NCBI GenBank assembly: GCA_023259235.1 | Contig: JAHFQQ010000048.1 | Coordinates: forward strand, 1 to 15,253 | Length of the DNA stretch: 15,253 bases | Reading direction: 5' to 3' | Source: Polaromonas sp. | GTDB lineage: Bacteria; Pseudomonadota; Gammaproteobacteria; Burkholderiales; Burkholderiaceae_C | Shown: positions 7,028 to 13,296 of the stretch, piece after piece | Layout of the letters: each line of letters opens with the position of its first letter | Numbering within the stretch: the first letter of the stretch is position 1 | The notes under the pieces: model-generated | Seen by the model: only the letters and a program-made list of their open reading frames with translations | Told to the model about the DNA's origin: nothing | Database searches by the model: none | Position numbers and translations under genes: made by a program

Positions 7028-7921
7028 CTACCCCAAACTCTTGCGCAGCCAGTCGGCAAACGCGGCGCATTCCCAACGGTCCATGGTGCCGGTGCGCCAG
7101 CACAGGTAATGGGAATGCGGGCTGGGCGTGTTGCGCCCGAACACGGCGTTGTTACCCAGGCGCACCAGTGAGCCGTTTTCCAGCCAGGGCGCGCCCAGCT
7201 TAAGGCGCACGAGGCCAATGCCCATGCCCGCGGCGGCGCAGTCGCACATCAAGCCGATGTCATTGAACTGGGAGCCCTCGTGCGGCTCGGGCCAGTCGAG
7301 CTGGTGGGCGGCAAACCAGGTGCGCCAGGGTTCGAGCGGAGAGCGCAGCAGGCTTTCACTTTCCAGATCTTCGGCAACCTCGAAAGGCCCGTGCTCGCGC
7401 ACGAAGGCCGGCGACGCCAACGGCGTCACCTCGTCATCGATCAGGCAGACATGTTCCAGATCGGCATAGCGCCCGGTGCCAAAGCGCACGATCAGATCGG
7501 CATCTTCGGCCTGCACATCGAGCAGCGGAATTGACACCTGCAGCGTGAGGTCGATCTCGGGGTAGGCCTCGGTGAACTGGCGCAGGCGCGGAATCAGAAT
7601 CGAGCGCGCGAAGGTCGGCGTGACCGCCAGCCTCAGCTTGCGTTTGCCGGGGGTGCTGCTTTGCCCTGCCGCGCCCGGAAATTTCTGCAGCGTGGCCAGA
7701 CCCTCACGCACATGCGCCAGATACTCGCTTCCTTCGGTGGTCAGGGAGAAATCCGCGCGCCCGAACAGTTTGGTGCCGATGATCTGCTCAAGCTGCTTGA
7801 CGCGGTGGCTGACCGCGCTGGGCGTGACGCAGAGTTCCTCGGCCGACTGCGTCACGCTGCGCAGCCGCGCCAGCGCTTCAAACGTCAACAGGCATTGAAT
7901 CGGGGGGATTCGAGCACTCAT
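7028..7921 (-). CDS. LysR-family transcriptional regulator, GcvA-like
   Basis: The 297-residue length is typical for LysR proteins. The N-terminal winged helix-turn-helix (about residues 7-66) reads IPPIQCLLTFEALARLRSVT, then AEELCVTPSAVSHRVKQLE and a wing region with TEGSEYL. The R-x-PP-x-x-x-L-x-x-F-E-A opening is the pattern of the GcvA subgroup. The C-terminal half (about 92-290) is the effector-binding domain (LRLAVTPTFARSILIPRLRQ, PEIDLTLQVS, LIVRFGTGRYADLEH). GcvA itself controls the glycine cleavage operon in E. coli, but most GcvA-like paralogues in Burkholderiales have unknown targets, so no symbol is given. It has no divergent partner: purU upstream is on the same strand behind a repeat-like spacer. 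An AGGAG about 10 nt before the ATG at 7921 lies in a perfect palindrome. Confidence 0.92.
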   Translation of the reverse strand: MSARIPPIQCLLTFEALARLRSVTQSAEELCVTPSAVSHRVKQLEQIIGTKLFGRADFSLTTEGSEYLAHVREGLATLQKFPGAAGQSSTPGKRKLRLAVTPTFARSILIPRLRQFTEAYPEIDLTLQVSIPLLDVQAEDADLIVRFGTGRYADLEHVCLIDDEVTPLASPAFVREHGPFEVAEDLESESLLRSPLEPWRTWFAAHQLDWPEPHEGSQFNDIGLMCDCAAAGMGIGLVRLKLGAPWLENGSLVRLGNNAVFGRNTPSPHSHYLCWRTGTMDRWECAAFADWLRKSLG

Positions 7922-7931
7922 TCAGTAGCGA

Positions 7932-7943
7932 CTCCTATAGGAG
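7932..7943. repeat. 12-bp perfect palindrome upstream of the LysR gene
   Basis: CTCCTATAGGAG reads the same on both strands. On the minus strand its right half provides the AGGAG that would serve as the LysR gene's Shine-Dalgarno, about 10 nt from the ATG. It may be an operator or a small RNA hairpin that masks the ribosome site; neither is shown. Confidence 0.5.
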
Positions 7944-8074
7944 CAGGCCAACGGCTGCAGCGCTGGGCCGCACCAAGCCAGCAGGGGCCGTGGAACCGGC
8001 TCCGCCGGGCCACAGGCGCAGCGTCCCCTCGGGGGGGCAGCGAACCACACGCAGTGGGGAGCGTGGGGGCCATG
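7944..8074. repeat. Probable dispersed intergenic repeat of Comamonadaceae
   Basis: The spacer between purU and the LysR gene is very G+C-rich and full of short inverted repeats. GTGG/CCAC flank a GGAACCGGCTCC core at 7990-8013, CCCC-TC-GGGG lies at 8025-8034, and a third part contains CACACGCAGTGGGGAGCGTG. I recognise the second half (GGGGGGCAGCGAACCACACG followed by AGTGGG-AGCGTGGGGGC-type sequence) as a motif seen many times between genes in Acidovorax, Variovorax and Polaromonas genomes. That is recollection, not a search. It could act as a terminator for purU or a transcribed structured element. No coding capacity is apparent. Confidence 0.5.
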
Positions 8075-8075
8075 T

Positions 8076-8924
8076 TCACTTGAAAATCACGGTTTTATGG
8101 CCGTTCAGCAGCACGCGGTGCTCGCTATGCCATTTCACGGCGCGCGCCAGCACCTGGCTTTCGGTGTCACGGCCCATGCTGGTCAGGTCTTCCACGGTCT
8201 TGCCGTGATCGGCTCGGGCCACGTCCTGCTCGATGATCGGCCCTTCGTCCAGCTCGGCGGTCACGTAGTGCGCGGTCGCGCCAATCAGCTTCACGCCGCG
8301 ATCATGCGCCTGGTAGTACGGCCTGGCGCCCTTGAAGCTGGGCAAAAATGAATGGTGAATGTTGATGGCGCGGCCCGCCAGCCTCTTGCACATATCATTG
8401 GAGAGAACCTGCATGTAGCGCGCCAGCACCACCAGTTCCGCGCCCTCGGACTCGATAATTTCCAGTTGCCTGGCCTCGACCTGGGCCCTGGTCGCCGCGG
8501 TGACCGGCAAGTGGTGAAAAGGGATGTTGTAACTTGCCGCGAGCTGATAGAACGCGCGGTGGTTGGACACAATGGCGCGGATGTCCAGCGGCAGCAGGCC
8601 CGACTTGCAGCGAAACAGCAAGTCGTTCAGGCAATGGCCTTCCTTGCTGACCATGATCACCGCGCGCATGGCTTGCGTGGTGGCGTGCAGCTTCCAGTCC
8701 ATCTGGAAGGGCTGCGCAAAAACCGCGAGCTGGCCCGACAGCGCTTCGTGGGTCAGTTGGCCGCAGACGAACTGCACGCGCATGAAAAACAGGCCTGTGT
8801 CCGGGTCGTTGTATTGCGCGGCTTCCTCAATGTTGCCGCCATGCTCGAACAAAAAACCGGATACGGCATGAACAATGCCCCGGCGGTCCGGGCAGGACAG
8901 GGTCAGGATATAAGCGTGCGTCAT
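8076..8924 (-). CDS. purU: Formyltetrahydrofolate deformylase PurU
   Basis: Hydrolyses 10-formyl-tetrahydrofolate to formate and tetrahydrofolate. It balances one-carbon and glycine pools and can supply formate for purine synthesis (PurT route). The 282-residue protein has an N-terminal ACT domain (about 1-80; ILTLSCPDRRGIVHAVSGFL, FFMRVQF) and a C-terminal formyltransferase-fold domain (about 85-282). The catalytic residues are visible: N188 and H190 in INIHHSFLPSFKGARPY and D226 in AELDEGPIIEQD. The size matches E. coli PurU (about 280). The frame is open upstream to 9053, but conserved sequence starts at the ATG at 8924, beginning MTHAYILTLS; no good ribosome site precedes it. It is divergent from the omega-aminotransferase gene and lies upstream of the LysR gene on the same strand, separated by a repeat-like spacer. 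Confidence 0.95.
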   Translation of the reverse strand: MTHAYILTLSCPDRRGIVHAVSGFLFEHGGNIEEAAQYNDPDTGLFFMRVQFVCGQLTHEALSGQLAVFAQPFQMDWKLHATTQAMRAVIMVSKEGHCLNDLLFRCKSGLLPLDIRAIVSNHRAFYQLAASYNIPFHHLPVTAATRAQVEARQLEIIESEGAELVVLARYMQVLSNDMCKRLAGRAINIHHSFLPSFKGARPYYQAHDRGVKLIGATAHYVTAELDEGPIIEQDVARADHGKTVEDLTSMGRDTESQVLARAVKWHSEHRVLLNGHKTVIFK

Positions 8925-9065
8925 AAGCCATGAATTGTCGCAGGTGGCACCCGCCCGCGCCCGTCCCTCATTGAACGGCCGATGCGGTCCGGCCGCAAGG
9001 GTGCCAGAATGCATGGGTGCGGGACAGTTCAACCCGGATCGGCCCATTGGCACCCATTCCCACCC

Positions 9066-9070
9066 AGGAG
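9066..9070 (+). promoter_or_regulatory. Ribosome binding site of the aminotransferase gene
   Basis: AGGAG six bases before the ATG at 9077 decides this start over the upstream in-frame start at 9017. Confidence 0.75.
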
Positions 9071-9076
9071 ATCGAC

Positions 9077-10417
9077 ATGGCTTACCAGAATTTCAACATG
9101 GAGCACCAGTGGCTCCCCTTCACCCCCAACCGCAGTTTCAAAAAAGACCCGCGCATTTTTGTGGCGGCCGACGGCATGTACTTCACCACGCACGACGGCA
9201 AGCAGGTGATCGACGGCATTTCCAGCCTGTGGTGCGTCGGGGCCGGGCACAACCGCAAACCGATCAATGAAGCCATCAAGAAGCAGCTCGACACACTGGA
9301 CTACGCCACCGCGTTTCAGGCCAGCAACGACCAGGCTTTCAAGGCCTCTGAAATAATTGCCGCCATGGCCCCCGGCGACCTGAACAAGGTGCTGTTCTGC
9401 AATTCCGGCTCCGAGGCGGCCGACACCTCGCTGAAAGTGGCGCTGGCCTATCACCGCGCCCGCGGCGAAGGCCACCGAAACGTCTTCATTGGCCGCGAGA
9501 AGGGCTACCACGGCGTCGGTTTTGGCGGCATGAGCGTGGGCGGCATTGCGGCCAACCGCAAGGTCTTTGGGGCGGCCTTGCTGCCGCGGGTGGACCATCT
9601 GCGCTTTATCCACGACCCCGTGAATCACGCCTATATCCATGGCGCCGAGCCGGTCTGGCAAGAAGACATTTTGCTGGAGCTGGAACAGCGGATTTTGCCG
9701 CTGCACGATGCGGGCAACGTCGCCGCCATTATTGTGGAGCCGGTGGCGGGCAGCGCCGGCTGGTATTTGCCGCCCAAGGGCTACCTGAAGCGTTTAAGGG
9801 AGATTTGCGACAAGCACGGCATCCTGCTGATTTTTGATGAAGTCATCACGGGGTTTGGCCGCCTGGGCGCCAACTTTGCCGCCGACTATTACGGCGTGGT
9901 GCCCGACATGCTCAATTTCGCAAAATGCGTGACCAACGGCATCATCCCGCTGGGCGGCGTGATCTGCTCGGACCGGATTTACGACGCCATGATGAAGGCC
10001 AATGCCAGCAGCCCGGAGTACGCCGTGGAGTTTTTCCATGGCTACACCTATTCGGGCCATCCGGTGGCGTGCGCTGCGGCCATTGCCACGCTCGAACTGT
10101 ACAAGCAGGAAAACCTGTTTGAACGCGCGGGCCAGATGGGCAAGGTGCTCGGCGACGCCATGCACGGCAACCTGAAGGGCCTGCCCAATGTGATCGGCAT
10201 TCGCAGCCTGGGGCTGGCGGGCGCGGTTGAGTTGTCGTCGGTTGCCGGCGCGCCGGGCAAGCGGGCCTACGACATTTTCATGGACTGCTTCCACCATGGC
10301 GTACTGGTGCGGCCAGCCGGTGAAAACCTGGTGGTCTGCCCGCCCTACATTGTCGAGAAGGAACAGATCGAGCGCATCGTCAACGTGCTGGCCGACGCGA
10401 TCCGCAAAAACGCCTGA
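9077..10417 (+). CDS. Omega-amino acid/beta-alanine:pyruvate aminotransferase
   Basis: PLP-dependent class III aminotransferase, 446 residues, the usual size for the beta-alanine:pyruvate group. The opening MEHQWLPFTPNRSFKKDPR and the ISSLWCVGAGHNRKPI block are characteristic of that group. Other family marks are FCNSGSEAADTSLKVALAYH (cofactor phosphate binding), GREKGYHGVGFGGMSVGG, IIVEPVAGSAGWYLPPKGYL, LLIFDEVITGFGR with the PLP-pyridine aspartate D254, and FAKCVTNGIIPLGGV with the Schiff-base lysine K283. It would transfer the amino group of beta-alanine or other omega-amino acids to pyruvate, giving malonate semialdehyde and alanine; some members also use glyoxylate. The usual companion, a methylmalonate/malonate semialdehyde dehydrogenase (mmsA), is not next to it here. 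It is divergent from purU and convergent with the ChaN-like gene. Exact substrates cannot be read from sequence. Confidence 0.92.
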   Translation: MAYQNFNMEHQWLPFTPNRSFKKDPRIFVAADGMYFTTHDGKQVIDGISSLWCVGAGHNRKPINEAIKKQLDTLDYATAFQASNDQAFKASEIIAAMAPGDLNKVLFCNSGSEAADTSLKVALAYHRARGEGHRNVFIGREKGYHGVGFGGMSVGGIAANRKVFGAALLPRVDHLRFIHDPVNHAYIHGAEPVWQEDILLELEQRILPLHDAGNVAAIIVEPVAGSAGWYLPPKGYLKRLREICDKHGILLIFDEVITGFGRLGANFAADYYGVVPDMLNFAKCVTNGIIPLGGVICSDRIYDAMMKANASSPEYAVEFFHGYTYSGHPVACAAAIATLELYKQENLFERAGQMGKVLGDAMHGNLKGLPNVIGIRSLGLAGAVELSSVAGAPGKRAYDIFMDCFHHGVLVRPAGENLVVCPPYIVEKEQIERIVNVLADAIRKNA

Positions 10418-10449
10418 GCGTATCGGCAGCAGCCATCCTGAATACCTGG

Positions 10450-10507
10450 TTTGCTATCTTTTAATGAGCTTATCACGCCCATGTCCATTGGGCTATGGCC
10501 TGATTTC
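10450..10507 (+). repeat. Dispersed intergenic repeat, copy A
   Basis: This AT-richer segment between the aminotransferase and ChaN-like genes begins with TTTGCTATC and ends with GGGCTATGGCC-TGATTT. I recognise the layout (GCTAT…AATAGCT…CGC…GGGCT…GGCC…TTT) as a small element common between genes in Polaromonas and Rhodoferax; this is recollection. A second relative lies at 12683-12747. From GCTAT to the final CC both are exactly 48 nt, and aligned without gaps they agree at 25 of 48 positions, clustered in the landmark blocks. GCCCA/TGGGC arms give a weak hairpin that may act as terminator. Confidence 0.5.
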
Positions 10508-10530
10508 TCTCACGATCTGCCTGCGCTGAA

Positions 10531-11418
10531 TCAATGCTGATCCGGCATCGGAGCCGGTGCGAATTGTTTGCGCAAGCCGGCGCAGTTGTCCACCTCCGGC
10601 TCAGCGGGCGTCGGCCAGACGCTGTCAAAGGCATCGGCGGCTTCGTTTTCCGAGGCATCGCCCGCGCGCAGATGAACCGCCCTGGCCTTGACATCCGATG
10701 GCAAGTGTTGCGGCACACCCAGGTTGCGGTCGGCATGACCCGCGCCGGTCAGCAATACCACCACCTTGCCGGGCAGCACCGCCTGGCTCAGCATGTTGGC
10801 CATGGTGATGTCCTTGGCAATCTGGATGCGCGTCATGGGCGTGATCTGGCTCTCGGGAAGCAGGTTGCAATGGCCAATGCGGATTCGTTGCTGCTGCGCC
10901 TTGAGCGCCGGGCCCGACAGCAGTATGTCAAGCTTGCGGTCGGCCATGCTGCCAGCCATTTGCGGGCGCGGCAAGTTGGCGCCCACTACCGGCACGCCTG
11001 CGCGCACCGCTGTCATTACGGCTGGCCCATAAGCCTTCCAGGGCCAGCCCTTGTCGTCCCACTTCAATGCCTGGCGGGCTTGCAGTTCGGTCGCGCTCGG
11101 TTTGAGTGCCGCGGTGCTCACTCCTGCATCGGCCATTTCCAGCGCCAGCGCAGCCAGCAGGCCACGCGCCGCGAGAAGCGCAACGACCTGCTGCTCGATC
11201 TGCTGGTGCGCCGCGGCGGTATGCTCTTCGCCGAGGAGCAGCGCGTCGGCGGGCAGCACGGCATCGAGCCTGGCAGCCGTTGTTGCGGCGGCAGCACCCC
11301 CGCCCGGAGACTCGATGATGGGCGCTTCAGGCCGGCTGGCGCAGCCGGCCGACAACGCCGCCATTGCGCCCCACAGCAGAAAGCCCGGGACGCGCGCCGC
11401 AAACGGACGCGCAAGCAT
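10531..11418 (-). CDS. ChaN-like lipoprotein (haem-binding uptake family)
   Basis: The 295-residue protein belongs to the ChaN/PF04187 family, whose studied members are lipoproteins that bind haem and are linked with iron uptake. The N-terminus has a lipoprotein signal: FAARVPGFLLWGAMAALSAGC, with the likely lipidated cysteine at 26 (LSAGC, a slightly atypical lipobox with S at -3). The family core follows: ALLLGEEHTAAAHQQIEQQV at about 59-78, LALEMADAGVS (91-101), a WPWKAY block and VVGANLPRPQMA, and VVVLLTGAGHADRNLGVPQHL (219-239). The ATG at 11418 is chosen because it sets the lipoprotein signal at residue 1. No Shine-Dalgarno precedes it, but the stop of the DUF3567 gene ends only 5 bp upstream, so translational coupling is likely. 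Haem binding in this copy is inferred from family. Confidence 0.85.
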   Translation of the reverse strand: MLARPFAARVPGFLLWGAMAALSAGCASRPEAPIIESPGGGAAAATTAARLDAVLPADALLLGEEHTAAAHQQIEQQVVALLAARGLLAALALEMADAGVSTAALKPSATELQARQALKWDDKGWPWKAYGPAVMTAVRAGVPVVGANLPRPQMAGSMADRKLDILLSGPALKAQQQRIRIGHCNLLPESQITPMTRIQIAKDITMANMLSQAVLPGKVVVLLTGAGHADRNLGVPQHLPSDVKARAVHLRAGDASENEAADAFDSVWPTPAEPEVDNCAGLRKQFAPAPMPDQH

Positions 11419-11423
11419 GCGCG

Positions 11424-11705
11424 TCAATGCAGCGAGATCGGCGTATGGGCCAAGCCGCTGTAGCCTTCCAGGGTGTCTTCGACTTCTTTCTGGGTCGGTG
11501 TTTTCTGCGCCCAGGCGCTCAGGCGCTGCTGGAACATTTCCGCCCACGAGCCATCGAGGTACACCTCCTTGCCGGAGCGCTTGTCAACGATTTCAAACCC
11601 GTGGCGCGCCAGCTCCGGGATGGCCGGGGCGGGCGCGGAATCCTCAGGCGCATTGGCGAGAATCTGCACCACCACGAAAGTGTCCGAGTCGTAAAGCATT
11701 TGCAT
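11424..11705 (-). CDS. DUF3567 family small protein
   Basis: A 93-residue acidic protein matching DUF3567 (PF12091), a small family that I know from Burkholderiales and that has no assigned function. It begins MQMLYDSDTFVVVQILAN, continues with HGFEIVDKRSGKEVYLDGSW and a helical AEMFQQRLSAWAQ segment, and ends PTQKEVEDTLEGYSGLAHTP. There is no signal peptide and no membrane segment, so it is probably cytoplasmic. An AAGGA nine bases upstream supports the ATG at 11705. It is the first gene of a two-gene unit with the ChaN-like lipoprotein, 5 bp apart. No function can be given. Confidence 0.85.
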   Translation of the reverse strand: MQMLYDSDTFVVVQILANAPEDSAPAPAIPELARHGFEIVDKRSGKEVYLDGSWAEMFQQRLSAWAQKTPTQKEVEDTLEGYSGLAHTPISLH

Positions 11706-11783
11706 GGTCGTATCCTTTTCTCCCAGATAGCAACGATAGTGCCAAGTTCAAGGGAATGCCTCGAACCGGCGGATAAATTTGCC

Positions 11784-11807
11784 GGTGTGGTGCCAAAGCG
11801 CCACACC
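11784..11807. repeat. 10-bp stem-loop between DUF3567 and DUF3108 genes
   Basis: GGTGTGGTGC and GCGCCACACC face each other around a CAAA loop. In plus-strand RNA the stem is 10 bp with one G-U pair; in the minus-strand RNA expected from the flanking genes that position is a C-A mismatch. It lies after the DUF3108 stop and before the DUF3567 start, so it may end the first transcript, although no U tract follows. Confidence 0.5.
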
Positions 11808-11848
11808 ATTGCCTGCTGGCGAGCGTCCTGGACCGCTGCGCGGGGCGC

Positions 11849-13054
11849 TCAGGAGGGCGTCACGGCGCTGAGCCGCTGGTCAATAAAGTCGCCGTTTTGC
11901 TGGGTGATTCTGGTGCGCACGGGCAGGTAGCCCAGTGCGGGCGCGTACCAGAGCTCGATTTTCTGGTCGAACTCGCGCCGGGGCTGGCGCGCGAGCTTGA
12001 GCGTGCTCACCTCACCATAGGGCAGATTGAGCTTTTCCCCGGCTTCCACCGCAAAAGTCCAGGTATCGGCATCACGCGGCCCCACGGTATAGATCGAAAT
12101 CGTCGTACCCGGCGGAAATTTTGCCGGATTGCCTGCCAGCATGCCGCCGAGCTGCAAGAAAACACTCATCCGGTCCTGCGCACCGCTGACCCACGGGACC
12201 GAGGGTGTGTTGGCGCTAAACAAAATCCGGCCTTTTTCAGGCTCGAAATGAGCCGCGACTTCGGTTCTGGACTTGTCGGAAAAGCGGATCGGTGCCAAGC
12301 CGTCCGCGCCGATTTGGCCGCTGCTGGCCATGCTGCGCGAACCCAGAAGCATTGCGCTGACGGTCAGGCTGGCGTCGTAGCTACCGCCGGCGTTGTTCCA
12401 GACCAGTTCCGCATTGGCATAGTAGGTCAGCCCCTTGGCCCGGCCAGTCATTTTGTATTCCAGCCGTGCGCTTGGGGGCAGCGCCATGGCTGCGGGCGGG
12501 TGCAGGCTGGGGCCGATGGGTGGCGCCGCAGCGGCGGCACTGGCGGCACTGGCGGCACTGGCAGCGGAGGCCGCGGCCATGGCCGGGGCAGCAGCGGCCG
12601 CGACTGGGGGCTCGACCATTTCGGCCATGACGGCAGGCGCGCTGGCCGGGGCGTCGGGGGCGCTGGCGGTGACTGGTTCAGAATTTTTAGTCGCTATTGA
12701 ATCAATAGCTGATTGCGCAGGCTCTGCCTGGGCTGGAGCCACTTTTTCCTTAACAATTTTTCTGGGAACGGGTTTGCTGGCAGGCTTGGCAATGGGCACA
12801 GTCCTGGCAACGGCCACAGGCGCTGTGACTTCAGCCGGTGGCGGCGGCGCGATGCTGCGCGTCACGAACACCCGGGTGCGTTGTGAAGACGGTCCCGGCA
12901 CCGGGCCGAACTGGCTGGGCGCAGTTCGCAAAACCAGTGCATGCGCGGCCAGCACCAGCGCGGTCAACAGGCCCATCGCGCTCCAGCCAGGCACGCCGGG
13001 CACGCCAAGCACGCCGCGCGCAAGGCCGGAATGTGGTGCCGCCGCTGTGCTCAT
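11849..13054 (-). CDS. DUF3108 protein with TonB-like N-terminal half
   Basis: A 401-residue protein in two parts. The C-terminal half (about 195-398) fits DUF3108 (PF11306), a presumed periplasmic beta-rich domain of unknown function, with ARLEYKMTGRAKGLTYYANA near its start and QKIELWYAPALGYLPVRTRI near its end. The N-terminal half has one transmembrane helix (about 24-43, WSAMGLLTALVLAAHALVLR). A Pro/Ala/Lys-rich tether with PPPPAEV, PIAKPASKPVPRKIVKEKV and a (SAA)n tract (about 163-175) follows, resembling the spacer of TonB. The tether includes a short unusual segment, AQSAIDSIATKNSE, encoded by a dispersed repeat. It is likely anchored in the inner membrane with the domain in the periplasm. 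The ATG at 13054 gives 23 residues before the helix; the in-frame ATG at residue 27 lies inside the helix. Divergent from the FAH gene. Confidence 0.83.
   Translation of the reverse strand: MSTAAAPHSGLARGVLGVPGVPGWSAMGLLTALVLAAHALVLRTAPSQFGPVPGPSSQRTRVFVTRSIAPPPPAEVTAPVAVARTVPIAKPASKPVPRKIVKEKVAPAQAEPAQSAIDSIATKNSEPVTASAPDAPASAPAVMAEMVEPPVAAAAAPAMAAASAASAASAASAAAAAPPIGPSLHPPAAMALPPSARLEYKMTGRAKGLTYYANAELVWNNAGGSYDASLTVSAMLLGSRSMASSGQIGADGLAPIRFSDKSRTEVAAHFEPEKGRILFSANTPSVPWVSGAQDRMSVFLQLGGMLAGNPAKFPPGTTISIYTVGPRDADTWTFAVEAGEKLNLPYGEVSTLKLARQPRREFDQKIELWYAPALGYLPVRTRITQQNGDFIDQRLSAVTPS
12533..12568. repeat. 9-bp in-frame tandem repeat in DUF3108 gene
   Basis: GGCGGCACT occurs three times without change (12533-12541, 12542-12550, 12551-12559), followed by a degenerate fourth unit. 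On the minus strand it encodes the Ser-Ala-Ala repeats of the tether. A unit of 9 bp keeps the frame if copy number changes. Confidence 0.8.
12683..12747 (+). repeat. Dispersed repeat, copy B, inside the DUF3108 gene
   Basis: A clearly AT-richer island in a G+C-rich gene. It contains the perfect inverted repeat GCTATTGA-A-TCAATAGC (12693-12709), then ATTGCGC, then GGGCTGGAGCC and a T run. The order and spacing (48 nt from GCTAT to the final CC) match copy A at 10453-10500. The DUF3108 frame reads through it on the minus strand without a stop, giving KVAPAQAEPAQSAIDSIATK. Confidence 0.5.
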
Positions 13055-13099
13055 TGGCTGAAGAGTCCCGGATGACGAAAAAGTTGCCGCGAAGCAGCG

Positions 13100-13133
13100 C
13101 CGCCGTGCGCCACGCCACGGCCTGGCGCGGCGG
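13100..13133. repeat. GC-rich stem-loop in divergent region
   Basis: CCGCCG-TG-CGCCA pairs with TGGCG-CGGCGG: an 11-bp stem with a two-base bulge and a 10-nt loop. It lies between the DUF3108 start (13054) and the candidate FAH promoter (13158). It may be a regulatory site or chance in G+C-rich DNA. Confidence 0.4.
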
Positions 13134-13157
13134 TCTCCCGCACCGCTTCATGGCACA

Positions 13158-13187
13158 TCGACAAGCAGGAATGCGGCGCACTAAAAT
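13158..13187 (+). promoter_or_regulatory. Candidate sigma70 promoter of the FAH-family gene
   Basis: TCGACA (13158-13163; 5 of 6 to TTGACA) and TAAAAT (13182-13187; 5 of 6 to TATAAT) are 18 bp apart. Transcription would begin near 13194, about 100 nt before the ATG at 13297. The best promoter match I found in the window, still by eye. Confidence 0.5.
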
Positions 13188-13296
13188 TTGGCATGGACCC
13201 GAACGAAAGCGGCCCCGCCTGAATCGTGACGCGGCAGCCGCAATGCGCGCCCAGCGCACAATCGGCCTCCATCAACAGCCACCAAGCAGGACACGG

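Noticed and set aside
8925..9053. 43-residue upstream extension of PurU
   Set aside because: The PurU ACT domain starts within a few residues of the ATG at 8924; the extension has no conserved features and occupies the divergent promoter region.
10534..11463. 309-codon plus-strand open frame
   Set aside because: It is antisense to the ChaN-like lipoprotein gene, which has a lipoprotein signal and family motifs.
12838..13296. N-terminal extension of the FAH-family frame
   Set aside because: Basic, low-information sequence that overlaps the DUF3108 gene start and the promoter. The conserved protein begins at 13297 with a ribosome site.
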